35,417 nucleotides of DNA from RYN-417 sp043745485 (GCA_043745485.1 JAYTSU010000004.1:1-35417), one strand, 5' to 3'; counted from the stretch's first letter, positions 8,225 through 15,872 are shown. Program-made: numbers and translations. Notes: generated by a model not told the origin, from the sequence alone.

Positions 8225-10075
8225 ATGAGTGATCAAAAAGACAACTTACATGCAATGCGCCACAGTTTGGCGCATATTATGGCTACTGCAATTCAGAAAC
8301 TTTGGCCAGAAGCTAAGTTTGGCGTGGGCCCCGTGGTTGAGAATGGTTTTTATTATGATGTTGACTTGGGCAAAACCAAGCTTTCGGAAAGTGACTTTAA
8401 GAAGATTGAAGAAGGCATGCGCCAAGTTATTAACACTAATGTGCCATTTGAGCGCTTCACGATGCCTATTGATGAAGCGATTGCTTGGGCCAAAGATAGT
8501 AAACAACCTTATAAAGAAGAGCTTTTAAATGACCTGCACCGAGCGGGTACTACCGTTGCCAAGGACCTCAGTGCTGATGAGCTTGGTACCGTTACCGATG
8601 GCACGAGCAGGGTCGACGAGGTGTCATTTTATAAAAACGGTGACTTTACGGACCTCTGTCGTGGCCCACATGTGGCTAGCACCAAAGAAGTTGGCGCCTT
8701 TAAGTTGATGCGGGTTGCTGGAGCCTATTGGCGCGGTAACGAAAAGAACGCCCAGATGCAGCGCATTTACGGCTTAGCCTTTGCATCTAAAGAAGATCTG
8801 GCCGAGCACCTCACAATGATTGAAGAAGCTAAAAAACGAGACCACCGGAAAATAGGACAAGAACTGGACCTTTTTGTTTTCTCAGAGCTCGTTGGGCCTG
8901 GACTTCCCCTGTGGACACCTCGTGGAACGGTGCTACGGCGCCAGCTCGACAACTTTGTGCAAGAAATGCGTGACGAAGCGGGCTTTCAGGAAGTTTCCAT
9001 TCCGCACATCACCAAGAAGGACCTCTATATAAAGAGCGGGCACTGGCAAAAGTTCAGCGATGAACTGTTTAAAATTACGACTCGTGAAGGACATGAGTTT
9101 GCCATGAAGCCCATGAACTGCCCACATCACACGCAGATTTATGACAGTCGCCAGCGGAGCTACCGTGAGCTACCAGTTCGCTACCGCGAAACTACAACCT
9201 GTTACCGCGATGAACAGTCGGGTGAGCTGAATGGTCTGAGTCGGGTGCGAGCATTTGCGCAGGATGATGCCCACATCTTTTGCCGCAGCATCCAGATTAA
9301 GCAAGAAATTTTGAGCTTATGGGACATTATTGAGCGATTCTATAGCGCATTTGGTATGGAATTAAGCCTGCGTGTTTCGACTCATGACCCCGCCAAGCAA
9401 GAAAATTATCTTGGCGATCCAAAGGTGTGGGAAAGCTCAGTTGCTGACTTAAAAGCCATTGCGACAGAGAAGGTGGGCGACAAGTATGAACTGGGCGTGG
9501 GCGAGGCAGCCTTTTATGGTCCAAAGCTCGATTTTATGGCGCGTGACGCTATTGGTCGTATTTGGCAAGTGGCAACTATTCAGCTTGATTTTAACCAACC
9601 GGAAGGCTTTGATCTCAACTGTATAAACGAGACGGGAGATAAAGAACGAATTGTCATGATACATTGTGCGGTGATGGGTTCGCTGGAACGCTTCCTTTCA
9701 ATCATGATCGAGCACACAGCTGGCAAGTTTCCGATCTGGATTTCTCCTGAACAGATTAGGATTGCCAGCGTGAATCAAGAAGAAGCTACCATCAAATTCG
9801 TGACAGAATTTGCCGAAAAAGCCAAGAAGCTAGGTCTGCGAGTTGCTATAGACAACGACAACGAATCTGTTGGCAAAAAGATCCGTTCTTCAGAGTTAGC
9901 TAAAGTTCCGTACATGATTATAGCCGGTGAAAAAGAAATTGAGTCTGGCAAAGTCATGCCGCGTACCCGGAAAGACATGGTGGTTCAAGAACTCAAAGAG
10001 CCGATTGATGTAGATAACTTCTTGCAATCTGTCGTAAACGAAGCAAAAAGCCGTGTGTCCAAGTCATCGTTTTAA
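8225..10075 (+). CDS. thrS: threonine--tRNA ligase, short form without TGS domain
   Basis: 616 aa, cytoplasmic, attaches threonine to tRNA-Thr. The editing domain begins almost at once (HSLAH motif at residues 13-17, 'CRGPHV' later) and is followed by the class II catalytic core. The zinc ligands are Cys299 ('MNCPHH'), His350 ('DDAHIFC') and His480 ('MIHCAVMG'), with nearly the spacing of the E. coli enzyme; motif 2 is 'TTCYRDEQ' and motif 3 'GSLERF'. The C-terminal anticodon-binding domain is complete. The ~60-residue N-terminal TGS domain of most bacterial ThrRS is missing. The ATG at 8225 has a strong SD (AAGGAG), and a T-box and hairpin lie directly upstream, so a longer form is unlikely. 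Expression is probably controlled by tRNA-Thr charging. Confidence 0.97.
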   Translation: MSDQKDNLHAMRHSLAHIMATAIQKLWPEAKFGVGPVVENGFYYDVDLGKTKLSESDFKKIEEGMRQVINTNVPFERFTMPIDEAIAWAKDSKQPYKEELLNDLHRAGTTVAKDLSADELGTVTDGTSRVDEVSFYKNGDFTDLCRGPHVASTKEVGAFKLMRVAGAYWRGNEKNAQMQRIYGLAFASKEDLAEHLTMIEEAKKRDHRKIGQELDLFVFSELVGPGLPLWTPRGTVLRRQLDNFVQEMRDEAGFQEVSIPHITKKDLYIKSGHWQKFSDELFKITTREGHEFAMKPMNCPHHTQIYDSRQRSYRELPVRYRETTTCYRDEQSGELNGLSRVRAFAQDDAHIFCRSIQIKQEILSLWDIIERFYSAFGMELSLRVSTHDPAKQENYLGDPKVWESSVADLKAIATEKVGDKYELGVGEAAFYGPKLDFMARDAIGRIWQVATIQLDFNQPEGFDLNCINETGDKERIVMIHCAVMGSLERFLSIMIEHTAGKFPIWISPEQIRIASVNQEEATIKFVTEFAEKAKKLGLRVAIDNDNESVGKKIRSSELAKVPYMIIAGEKEIESGKVMPRTRKDMVVQELKEPIDVDNFLQSVVNEAKSRVSKSSF

Positions 10076-10077
10076 GC

Positions 10078-10083
10078 TATAAT
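10078..10083 (+). promoter_or_regulatory. -10 element of a probably leaderless operon (HAD-ATL-miaA)
   Basis: TATAAT overlaps the region just past the thrS stop and ends 10 bases before the ATG at 10094; there is no SD between. The transcript would have a leader of about 4 bases or none. Confidence 0.5.
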
Positions 10084-10093
10084 TACTTTTCTT

Positions 10094-10702
10094 ATGAAGC
10101 GTACAATTATAGCCATAGATATTGATGACGTCATTGCGGATAGCACCGAAGCAATACGGCTATCTGTTAATAAGCGTTACAACGTCAATCTTAAACCCGA
10201 GCATTACCAAGTTGAAGGTGACTTCTGGGGATATTATGAGCGTGTTTGGGATATGCATAACCTGAGTGACAGAGTGAACTATCAAGATGAATCGGCAGAG
10301 ATGGCAGTTGATCAATCTCATATACCATTGCTCCCTGGAGCGCTTTTTGCCATAACCGAACTATCTAAGCGGTTTGATATTATCTTTATCACCGCGCGGT
10401 ACACCGAATGGCAAGAAGCAACAGCTGTATGGCTGGATAAAAACCTCTCCGGATTGTTTAAAGACCTGCACTTTGCGGGTAATAGCGAGCATGCAGACAA
10501 GAAAACGAAAGGGCAACAAGCCAAGGAGGTAGGAGCTTCGTGGTTGATAGACGACAATCCCGAGCATTGCCTCACTGCTATAGCGGAAGGGGTAAACACG
10601 GTATTATTTGGTGAGTATGGATGGCAGCATGATGCGCCGCAAGACTTATTGCGGTGTAGGGACTGGCCGGCCGTGTTGGAGTATTTTGATGCAGTTAGAT
10701 AA
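10094..10702 (+). CDS. HAD-superfamily phosphatase, 5'-nucleotidase-like
   Basis: 202 aa. HAD motif I is 'DIDDVIADS' (nucleophile Asp9, acid/base Asp11), motif II is the Thr of 'FITARYTEW', and motif IV is 'LIDDNPEHC' near residue 152. The helical cap between motifs I and II has the size seen in deoxyribonucleotidase-like (NT5C) and 'putative nucleotidase' HAD proteins. The substrate is probably a nucleotide, by family resemblance only. It is the first gene of a tight set: the next gene starts inside it (14-base overlap). Confidence 0.75.
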   Translation: MKRTIIAIDIDDVIADSTEAIRLSVNKRYNVNLKPEHYQVEGDFWGYYERVWDMHNLSDRVNYQDESAEMAVDQSHIPLLPGALFAITELSKRFDIIFITARYTEWQEATAVWLDKNLSGLFKDLHFAGNSEHADKKTKGQQAKEVGASWLIDDNPEHCLTAIAEGVNTVLFGEYGWQHDAPQDLLRCRDWPAVLEYFDAVR

Positions 10703-11024
10703 AACATTTGCCGAGCGGATCGAGGCGTTAGTGGGTTGCATCCCGCTGGGAAAAGTCATGACCTATGGCCAATTGGCAGCATTGTGTGGAAATGCCCGGG
10801 CAGCACGGATTGTCGGTGGTATTGCCCATTTTGGCAACCCAGATTTGCCGTGGCAACGAGTTGTCAACAAAAAGGGTGGACTTGCAGCCGGCTATCCAGG
10901 CGGCAGAGCCGGACATAAAGAACATTTAGAATCTGAGGGTATATCAGTACTTGGCGAAGAAGATAATTATTTTGTAAACGTCGGAGAGCTTTTATGGGAA
11001 CCAAACCAAAGCAAGCTCCTTTAA
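10689..11024 (+). CDS. alkyltransferase-like (ATL) DNA-binding protein, MGMT family
   Basis: 111 aa, the size of the isolated C-terminal domain of O6-alkylguanine-DNA alkyltransferases. The helix-turn-helix with the arginine finger is seen ('GNARAARIVGG'). The catalytic 'PCHRV' of true alkyltransferases is 'PWQRV' here, with Trp55 in place of Cys, the hallmark of ATL proteins that flip and flag alkylated guanine for nucleotide-excision repair without repairing it. The start at 10689 overlaps the HAD gene and fits the family N-terminus; an upstream in-frame ATG at 10608 would add residues unlike the family. The 3' end overlaps miaA by 31 bases. Confidence 0.88.
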   Translation: MQLDKTFAERIEALVGCIPLGKVMTYGQLAALCGNARAARIVGGIAHFGNPDLPWQRVVNKKGGLAAGYPGGRAGHKEHLESEGISVLGEEDNYFVNVGELLWEPNQSKLL

Positions 11025-11800
11025 TCGTCGTTGTAGGCCAAACAGCAAGTGGAAAGAGTGCTTTGGCACTTGAACTGGCTACCTGCTATAACGGTGAGAT
11101 TATTTGTGCTGATTCTCGTACCGTTTATAAAGGTATGGACATAGGCACCGCCAAACCATCTCACGCCGACCAAAACAAGGTGTCACATCATCTTTTAGAT
11201 ATTATCACCCCGGATATGGCTTTTAATGTTGGTTCATTCAAGGAGCGAGCCAACAAAACCATTATAGAAATTAACAGCAGGGGCAAGATTCCAATTTTAG
11301 TTGGAGGTACGGGTCTGTACATAAACAGTGTCGTTTTTGACTACGCATTTAACCTGGGTACAACAGAGAAGGACGATATAAATCCACGGCATCTTAAAGA
11401 ATCTAACAGTGCTAAAACACCAGCAGCTCTGCGTGATAACACTTTGGTGCTCGGTATGGCAACGTCCAAAGAAGATCTGGATCACCGCATTGAACACCGC
11501 ATTGAAGCAATGCTCAAGAACGGTTTGGAGCAAGAAGTAAAAACTTTAGCCGAGCAATATGGCTGGGAGGCAGAAGCGATGACAGGGGTAGGCTACCGCG
11601 AATGGCAGCCATACTTTGCCGGCCAACAAACCCTTGAAGAAACCAAAAAATTAATCATCACCCATACACGTCAGTACGCCAAGCGTCAGCGCACCTGGTT
11701 TAAGCGTAACTCCCATATAGAATGGATCACTTCAAATCAAGTTGTACACCAAATTGTGAAGCAATTCCTACAACAAAATAAGGAAGCTAACCCTTTATAA
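10994..11800 (+). CDS. miaA: tRNA dimethylallyltransferase
   Basis: 268 aa. Transfers a dimethylallyl group to A37 of tRNAs reading UNN codons. The P-loop 'GQTASGKS' (residues 15-22), 'ADSRTVYKGMDIGTAKP' (substrate-binding Asp and Arg), 'GGTGLYINS' and the C-terminal 'YAKRQRTWFKR' are all present. It is shorter than the usual ~310 aa, with a reduced middle insertion domain. It is translated from within the end of the ATL gene. Its last codons and stop form the left arm of a 21-base inverted repeat that continues downstream. Confidence 0.95.
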   Translation: MGTKPKQAPLIVVVGQTASGKSALALELATCYNGEIICADSRTVYKGMDIGTAKPSHADQNKVSHHLLDIITPDMAFNVGSFKERANKTIIEINSRGKIPILVGGTGLYINSVVFDYAFNLGTTEKDDINPRHLKESNSAKTPAALRDNTLVLGMATSKEDLDHRIEHRIEAMLKNGLEQEVKTLAEQYGWEAEAMTGVGYREWQPYFAGQQTLEETKKLIITHTRQYAKRQRTWFKRNSHIEWITSNQVVHQIVKQFLQQNKEANPL

Positions 11801-11923
11801 TTTATGAATTATAAAATCAATAATTTTTGAGATAGTTTGTATAAACATTAGACAAGGCATGCCTATTGGCATGGTGCGAAGAATTTTATGCAAAATAGTT
11901 AGAAATTATATAGGGTTAGCTTC
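11783..11923. repeat. 21-base inverted repeat spanning the end of miaA
   Basis: GAAGCTAACCCTTTATAATT+T at 11783-11803 and its reverse complement at 11903-11923 match at 20 of 21 positions. The left arm encodes the last miaA residues and the stop. The ~100 bases between are AT-rich with a small hairpin (GCATGCC-TATT-GGCATG region, 11856-11872). There is no T-run, so it is not a standard terminator; it may be a long mRNA 3' stem or the remains of a small insertion. Confidence 0.6.
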
Positions 11924-11977
11924 TTATACAACAGATTAGATATTCCCATTTGAGTACATCTACGGTAAGCTATATAC

Positions 11978-12613
11978 ATGATTGAACAATTGTTTGGGTC
12001 AAAGACGAGAGTAAAGCTTTTGCGGATGTTTTATAGCAACCCCAATCGGCCATTTTATGTCCGCGAAATTACGCGTAAGATTGATGAGCAGATAAATTCT
12101 GTACGTCGTGAGCTGGGGAACCTGCTTAGCATTGGAATAATCGCTTCAGACAACGCCAATAATAAGCTCTACTACGAAGTTAATCAAAGCTATGAGTTTT
12201 ATAAGCCACTAAAAGAAATATTTGGTGGCGATATCGAAGCGGCGGTTGAGTCCGCTGATGACAGCAAGAAACTAACTAAGACCCAGACTACAACTGCAAA
12301 AATCGTCACCTCAGACCCAGTAATTACCGAGCTTCTCACGGTGGGCAATATCGAATTTGCATTGTATACTGGCCAATTTACAAGGGACGAGGCGAGTGGC
12401 ATCGACATGCTGGTTGTTGGTGACGTTAATGCAACAAAAATGCAAAAATTCATCACAGCTCTTGAAGAAAAAGAAAAGAAAGACATCCGCTACGTAGTGA
12501 TGACGCCGAGCGAGTTTACGTATCGCCAAGAGGTTAAGGATCGGTTTATGAGCAGTGTGATGGCATCCAAAAAACAGATAATAATAGATAAGCGTCCAAA
12601 AGAAGGAGAATAA
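11978..12613 (+). CDS. winged-helix regulator with nucleotidyltransferase-like C-terminal domain
   Basis: 211 aa. Residues 1-75 form a winged helix-turn-helix ('LFGSKTRVKLLRMFYSNPN', 'YVREITRKIDEQINSVRRELGNL'), of the ArsR/MarR-like type common in archaea and CPR. After a polar linker (~80-105), residues ~115-205 have the pattern of a minimal nucleotidyltransferase ('SGIDMLVVGD'), but only one Asp of the usual DxD pair is visible, so catalysis is doubtful. It is followed after 3 bases by the metallo-beta-lactamase-like gene, so the two are co-transcribed and probably translationally linked. No SD; a weak -10 (TAAGCT or TATATA) directly precedes the ATG. Target genes are unknown. Confidence 0.7.
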   Translation: MIEQLFGSKTRVKLLRMFYSNPNRPFYVREITRKIDEQINSVRRELGNLLSIGIIASDNANNKLYYEVNQSYEFYKPLKEIFGGDIEAAVESADDSKKLTKTQTTTAKIVTSDPVITELLTVGNIEFALYTGQFTRDEASGIDMLVVGDVNATKMQKFITALEEKEKKDIRYVVMTPSEFTYRQEVKDRFMSSVMASKKQIIIDKRPKEGE

Positions 12614-12616
12614 CAG

Positions 12617-13240
12617 ATGGAGTTTCAATATTACGGTGGTAACTGTATCAAGATTAGCGTGAAGAATGCCGTGTTCGTCATCGACGACAATCTCAAGCAA
12701 ATAGGAGCTAAGAGTGTTACAAAGCCTGAAAATGTTGCAATGTTTACTATTCAACCAGAGCAATACCCGGAAGCACGCTTGGTTTTGACCGACCCAGGCG
12801 AATATGAAGTTTCTGAAGTTTCTATTTTTGGTATTGCAGCCCGCGCTCACATGGACGGAGCTGGTAAAAAGACGGCCACAATTTATAAGATGGTATATGA
12901 CGACACCCGCGTTTGCATTTTGGGGCATGTATATCCGGACCTAACCGAGGACCAACTTGAGGAAATCGGGATCGTTGATATCTTAGTCATACCGGTCGGT
13001 GGTAATGGCTACACATTGGATGGTGTAGGCGCAAGCGGTTTGATTAAGAAAATTGAGCCTAAGCTTGTCATCCCAACTCACTACGAAGATAAAGATCTTA
13101 CTTATGAAGTATCGCAGCAGCCTCTTGAAGAAGCGTTGAAAGTCTTCGGCATGGAAGCGCACGAACCAGTTGCAAAGTTCAAGCCAAAGCCAGCTGACTA
13201 CGGCGAAGCTACACAACTTATTATATTAGAGCGACAGTAG
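12617..13240 (+). CDS. degenerate metallo-beta-lactamase-fold protein (UlaG-like)
   Basis: 207 aa. The N-terminal 'YYGGNCIKISVKNAVFVID' and the later 'LTDPGEYEVSEV', 'DILVIPVGGNGYTLD' and 'PKLVIPTHYED' follow the order of UlaG/UPF0173-type metallo-beta-lactamase folds. The HxHxDH metal-binding motif expected after the first strands is missing: that stretch reads 'NVAMFTIQPEQ'. Only late positions (His of 'GHVYP', Asp of 'YTLD', His of 'PTHYED') remain. It is therefore likely a non-catalytic or altered-metal member. It has a good SD (AAGGAG at 12602) and is cotranscribed with the winged-helix gene. Confidence 0.75.
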   Translation: MEFQYYGGNCIKISVKNAVFVIDDNLKQIGAKSVTKPENVAMFTIQPEQYPEARLVLTDPGEYEVSEVSIFGIAARAHMDGAGKKTATIYKMVYDDTRVCILGHVYPDLTEDQLEEIGIVDILVIPVGGNGYTLDGVGASGLIKKIEPKLVIPTHYEDKDLTYEVSQQPLEEALKVFGMEAHEPVAKFKPKPADYGEATQLIILERQ

Positions 13241-13242
13241 TT

Positions 13243-13704
13243 TTACTGCCAAGTTTTTGCGAGCTTTATTGCTTCAGTGGCGTAGAATTTAACTGCATTT
13301 GACAGATTAAACTCGACGTTCTCAAGTTCTTCTTCTGACACCCACCTCATGTCGGTGTGTTCTTCAGATTTAATGAACTTATCACTTTTTGATCGGCAAA
13401 AATAAGTTAAACTAATATGTTTATGTGGCAGGTTTGCGTTGTGGGTATCTAGATAGTTTGGCACAGGTAAAGAAGTAAAACCGTCAAAGTTAACGGGAGC
13501 AGTTTTAGTTAGTAGCTCAACTTTCAATCCTGTTTCCTCATGTATCTCACGATGCAACGCGTGTAAAGGGTCTTCATCCAGTTCGATATGACCTCCTGGC
13601 GCAATCCACAAACCATACTTAGGGTGATTAACGAGTAAAACTCGTGCTTTATTTACAATATAAGGGGCTACGACAAAGTCATACAGCTCATGGATGTGTG
13701 GCAT
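13243..13704 (-). CDS. NUDIX hydrolase
   Basis: 153 aa. The NUDIX box is complete: Gly38, then Glu44, and 'REIHEETGL' at residues 52-60, giving G-x5-E-x7-REUxEExGU. It hydrolyses a nucleoside diphosphate linked to another group; the N-terminal 'KARVLLVNHPKYGLWIAPGGH' is typical of the MutT/8-oxo-dGTP or ADP-ribose groups, but the substrate cannot be read from the sequence. It lies 58 bases downstream of rpmB on the same strand, separated by a terminator, so it is expressed either by read-through or from its own start. Confidence 0.9.
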   Translation of the reverse strand: MPHIHELYDFVVAPYIVNKARVLLVNHPKYGLWIAPGGHIELDEDPLHALHREIHEETGLKVELLTKTAPVNFDGFTSLPVPNYLDTHNANLPHKHISLTYFCRSKSDKFIKSEEHTDMRWVSEEELENVEFNLSNAVKFYATEAIKLAKTWQ

Positions 13705-13720
13705 GGGCTTATCTTAGCAT

Positions 13721-13744
13721 AAAAAAAGCACCTGGATAGGTGCT
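13721..13744 (-). terminator. intrinsic terminator of rpmB
   Basis: On the minus strand AGCACCT (13738-13744) pairs with AGGTGCT (13727-13733) across a 4-base loop and is followed by seven T (13721-13727). Confidence 0.8.
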
Positions 13745-13762
13745 AAGACTGTTTGAGAAGAT

Positions 13763-13954
13763 TTAAACTAACAGGCCTTTTTTCTTGAGCGTTCGGATAG
13801 CTTGAGTGCTAATTTTCATAGTGACTTTCTTGCCGTCGACAATCAAAGTCTTCTTCTGGAGGTTTGGCTTCCAGATTTTCTGAGTATGGCGCTGAGAGAA
13901 GCTCACATTGTGGCCGTACTGTTTGCCTTTACCGGTAATTTCGCAACGATTCAT
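13763..13954 (-). CDS. rpmB: 50S ribosomal protein bL28
   Basis: 63 aa. The N-terminal 'MNRCEITGKGKQYGHNVSFSQRHT' and 'WKPNLQKK' are diagnostic of bL28; the length is typical. It is transcribed alone from a near-consensus promoter whose -10 ends 8 bases before the ATG, with no SD, so the mRNA is probably leaderless. Confidence 0.96.
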   Translation of the reverse strand: MNRCEITGKGKQYGHNVSFSQRHTQKIWKPNLQKKTLIVDGKKVTMKISTQAIRTLKKKGLLV

Positions 13955-13962
13955 AAGTACTT

Positions 13963-13991
13963 ATTGTATCTGTTTTGGCTCCAGAGGTCAA
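13963..13991 (-). promoter_or_regulatory. promoter of rpmB
   Basis: Minus strand: TTGACC (13986-13991), exactly 17 bases, TACAAT (13963-13968). The ATG follows after 8 bases. Confidence 0.8.
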
Positions 13992-14016
13992 GGGGTAAGA
14001 CGAGAAAGCCTCTATC

Positions 14017-14025
14017 TGTTATACT
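14017..14025 (+). promoter_or_regulatory. extended -10 of the M50 protease gene
   Basis: TG-T-TATACT, ending 9 bases before the ATG at 14035. No SD in between; probably leaderless. Confidence 0.5.
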
Positions 14026-14034
14026 TTAGGGGAT

Positions 14035-14670
14035 ATGTTAAGCAATTTGACTGGTCTCCAAATCGTATTTGTACTGCTTTCTTTAGTGATTGCTATGAGT
14101 ATTCATGAGGCCATGCATGCCTTCACGAGCCACTGGCTTGGCGACACAACTGCCGAAGAACAGGGGCGCTTAACGCTTAATCCACTCAAACATATCGATC
14201 CTGTGATGACCATTCTATTACCCGCAGTCAGCTTTATCCTGTTTCATATCCCAGTCATGGCTGCAAAGCCGGTGCCCTTTAATCCAAACCGTGTAAAACA
14301 TGAGGAATTTGGTGTGGCATTGATTGGTGTTGCTGGGCCTTTAACTAATCTCGTGCTGGCAGGTATAGCTGCGTTGCTATTTCGGCTTGTTCCTAGTTAT
14401 AGCAACAATTTTTCAGATTTCTTAGTCATATTTACGCTCATCAATATCGGCCTGTTTATATTCAATATGATCCCATTCCCACCGCTTGATGGCAGTCGTG
14501 TATTGTATGCGTTTGCTCCGGAGCCGCTTCAAAAAGTCATGTATAGCATTGAGCGTCTTGGTTTTTCGGCAATACTCATCTTTATATTCTTCATATATCA
14601 GTTCATAGGTCCTACAATAGCCCATCTCAACGAAAGTCTTTTGCACCTGCTTTTAGGCGTCAAGTTTTAA
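14035..14670 (+). CDS. site-2-type membrane metalloprotease (M50 family)
   Basis: 211 aa with about five or six membrane segments. The zinc motif HEAMH is at residues 24-28 in the first helix, and the third ligand motif 'NMIPFPPLDGSR' is near residues 144-155. The layout, without PDZ or CBS domains, is that of the small M50B/SpoIVFB-like or 'site-2 protease family' proteins that cut within the membrane. Targets are unknown; no anti-sigma factor gene is near. The gene is followed within 30 bases by the promoter of the structured RNA at 14701. Confidence 0.9.
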   Translation: MLSNLTGLQIVFVLLSLVIAMSIHEAMHAFTSHWLGDTTAEEQGRLTLNPLKHIDPVMTILLPAVSFILFHIPVMAAKPVPFNPNRVKHEEFGVALIGVAGPLTNLVLAGIAALLFRLVPSYSNNFSDFLVIFTLINIGLFIFNMIPFPPLDGSRVLYAFAPEPLQKVMYSIERLGFSAILIFIFFIYQFIGPTIAHLNESLLHLLLGVKF

Positions 14671-14691
14671 AAAACCGCTCAGCTCAAATGG

Positions 14692-14697
14692 TATAAT
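14692..14697 (+). promoter_or_regulatory. -10 element of the candidate RNA at 14701
   Basis: A perfect TATAAT preceded by GG; the expected start lies at 14701-14704, at the base of a long GC-rich stem. No clear -35 is seen. Confidence 0.5.
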
Positions 14698-14700
14698 TAA

Positions 14701-14864
14701 GGGGCTGGGGAGTACCGGCCATATGATAATCTGAATATCTATCATACGGGAGCTTTATATTGGCAAAGACCGTGGTCAATGCTTGCGAGCACCCACCTAG
14801 AGTTTTGACTCCAGGTTGTCTCGGCCGGATCCCCACCTTTGCCCCATAAACAGGTTTTATGGGG
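14701..14864 (+). ncRNA. candidate structured non-coding RNA (6S-like shape, family unknown)
   Basis: No ORF; the sequence folds as one long rod with a large internal region. GGGGC (14701-14705) pairs with GCCCC (14841-14845), GGGGA (14707-14711) with TCCCC (14830-14834), and CCGGCC (14715-14720) with GGCCGG (14823-14828). Inside are a TATGATA/TATCATA hairpin (14722-14746) and a closed multi-branch with CCTAGAG/CTCCAGG. The last CCCC (14842-14845) can instead pair in CCCCATAAA/TTTATGGGG (14842-14864), which excludes the closing stem. The closed rod with an open centre recalls 6S RNA, but the SRP signature (GGAAG.AGCA) and tmRNA ends are absent. I cannot name it. Confidence 0.5.
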
Positions 14865-14966
14865 ACCCCAGATATAAACTTACAAATTCTAACGCTTATA
14901 AAAACGGTTACAGTATTACCTCACTAGCTTCAACATATGCCACGAATTAAAATAGTAACTTTATGG

Positions 14967-14972
14967 TATAAT
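14967..14972 (+). promoter_or_regulatory. -10 element of the gene at 14984, leaderless type
   Basis: TATAAT ends 11 bases before the ATG; no SD is present. This shows that the gene does not depend on the structured RNA upstream. Confidence 0.5.
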
Positions 14973-14983
14973 ATTACTAATAA

Positions 14984-15580
14984 ATGAGAGATATCTTAGC
15001 AATACACTTTCCCGAAGAAGCGGCACGTACTGACGTTTTAGGCGGTTATCCAGATTTTTCTTATGGGGATGCAACTGATTATTTTAGTGCTCTCAACCCT
15101 CAAGACAGAGAGGTAGTGCATTGGTATACTGGCCAGTACCTTTCTCCAGTATGGGCAGGGGATGAGTATGTTTTCAGTCTGGCGCAACAATACTCAGTAG
15201 TAGATCCTTTGAGACTAAGTAAGGGAGGTATTAAAGCTGCATTAATTGAAATGGAACGTGTTTCGCGTTATGTGACTTTATTTACGGAGTGTAAAAACTT
15301 TTTCCCGTGGATAAAAAGTTTTAATACTGCTATTAGGAACGAGAAAGGTGATGTCACCGGAAGTATTGATGAGCTTGGCTGGGGCTCGTTTATGCCTAAA
15401 AATGCATTGTCTGCGTACAGGAACTCAGCTATCAGACAACTTGGGTTTATAGATGAGGCAGGTAAGTTTATCCAAGATCCAGCTGCGAGTCCTTACTTCG
15501 ATCAAGCTAGAATTTTAGAAGATTACAGACTCACACTTGAACGGGAAAGATTGCACCCCGATATAGATCCAGATAGTTAG
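14984..15580 (+). CDS. protein of unknown function
   Basis: 198 aa, soluble, no signal peptide, membrane segment or motif that I recognise. It is rich in aromatic residues in the first half ('DREVVHWYTGQYLSPVW'), with a central 'IEMERVSRYVTLFTECKNFFPWIKSF' helix and an acidic C-terminus. Codon use does not look unlike the neighbours. It lies between the structured RNA and the MazEF pair, a position typical of accessory genes, and could be lineage-specific. Confidence 0.65.
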   Translation: MRDILAIHFPEEAARTDVLGGYPDFSYGDATDYFSALNPQDREVVHWYTGQYLSPVWAGDEYVFSLAQQYSVVDPLRLSKGGIKAALIEMERVSRYVTLFTECKNFFPWIKSFNTAIRNEKGDVTGSIDELGWGSFMPKNALSAYRNSAIRQLGFIDEAGKFIQDPAASPYFDQARILEDYRLTLERERLHPDIDPDS

Positions 15581-15620
15581 ATACCCTTAAATACTTGCTA
15601 ATCCTTAGTAATGTATATAC

Positions 15621-15634
15621 AATGTAATTACATT
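15621..15634. promoter_or_regulatory. palindromic operator upstream of mazE
   Basis: AATGTAATTACATT is a perfect 14-base palindrome lying between the likely -10 (TATATA/TATACA, 15614-15621) and the SD (AAGGA, 15635-15639). This is the usual place for autorepression by an AbrB/MazE-type antitoxin. Confidence 0.6.
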
Positions 15635-15644
15635 AAGGACAAAT

Positions 15645-15872
15645 ATGGAAACGAAAATTACAGCTATAGGTAATTCAAAAGGGGTGAGAATCCCTAAAGT
15701 ACTTCTAGCAACAGCCAAGCTTAAAGGCCGAGTACGTTTTGTGGTGCGGAAAGATGGCTTGTTGATCCAGCCCGTTGATGACGAAGCTTCTACAACGGAG
15801 TTGAGTGAAGTGGTGTTGGCTAAACTCTGGGATAGCCCTGAAGAAGATGCGGCATGGGCCAATTTGAAATAG
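15645..15872 (+). CDS. mazE: MazE/AbrB-type antitoxin
   Basis: 75 aa. The N-terminal swapped-hairpin (AbrB/MazE) DNA-binding domain is recognisable in 'TAIGNSKGVRIPKVLL' and 'GRVRFVVRKDGLLIQP' (residues 6-45). The acidic C-terminal tail with 'EVVLAKLWDSPEEDAAWANL' is the region that would wrap the toxin. It ends 19 bases inside the toxin gene. It should neutralise the toxin and, with it, repress the operon at the palindrome just upstream. Confidence 0.88.
   Translation: METKITAIGNSKGVRIPKVLLATAKLKGRVRFVVRKDGLLIQPVDDEASTTELSEVVLAKLWDSPEEDAAWANLK

Noticed and set aside
14701..14864. SRP RNA or tmRNA
   Set aside because: The SRP domain IV motif and the tRNA-like ends and tag frame of tmRNA are absent.
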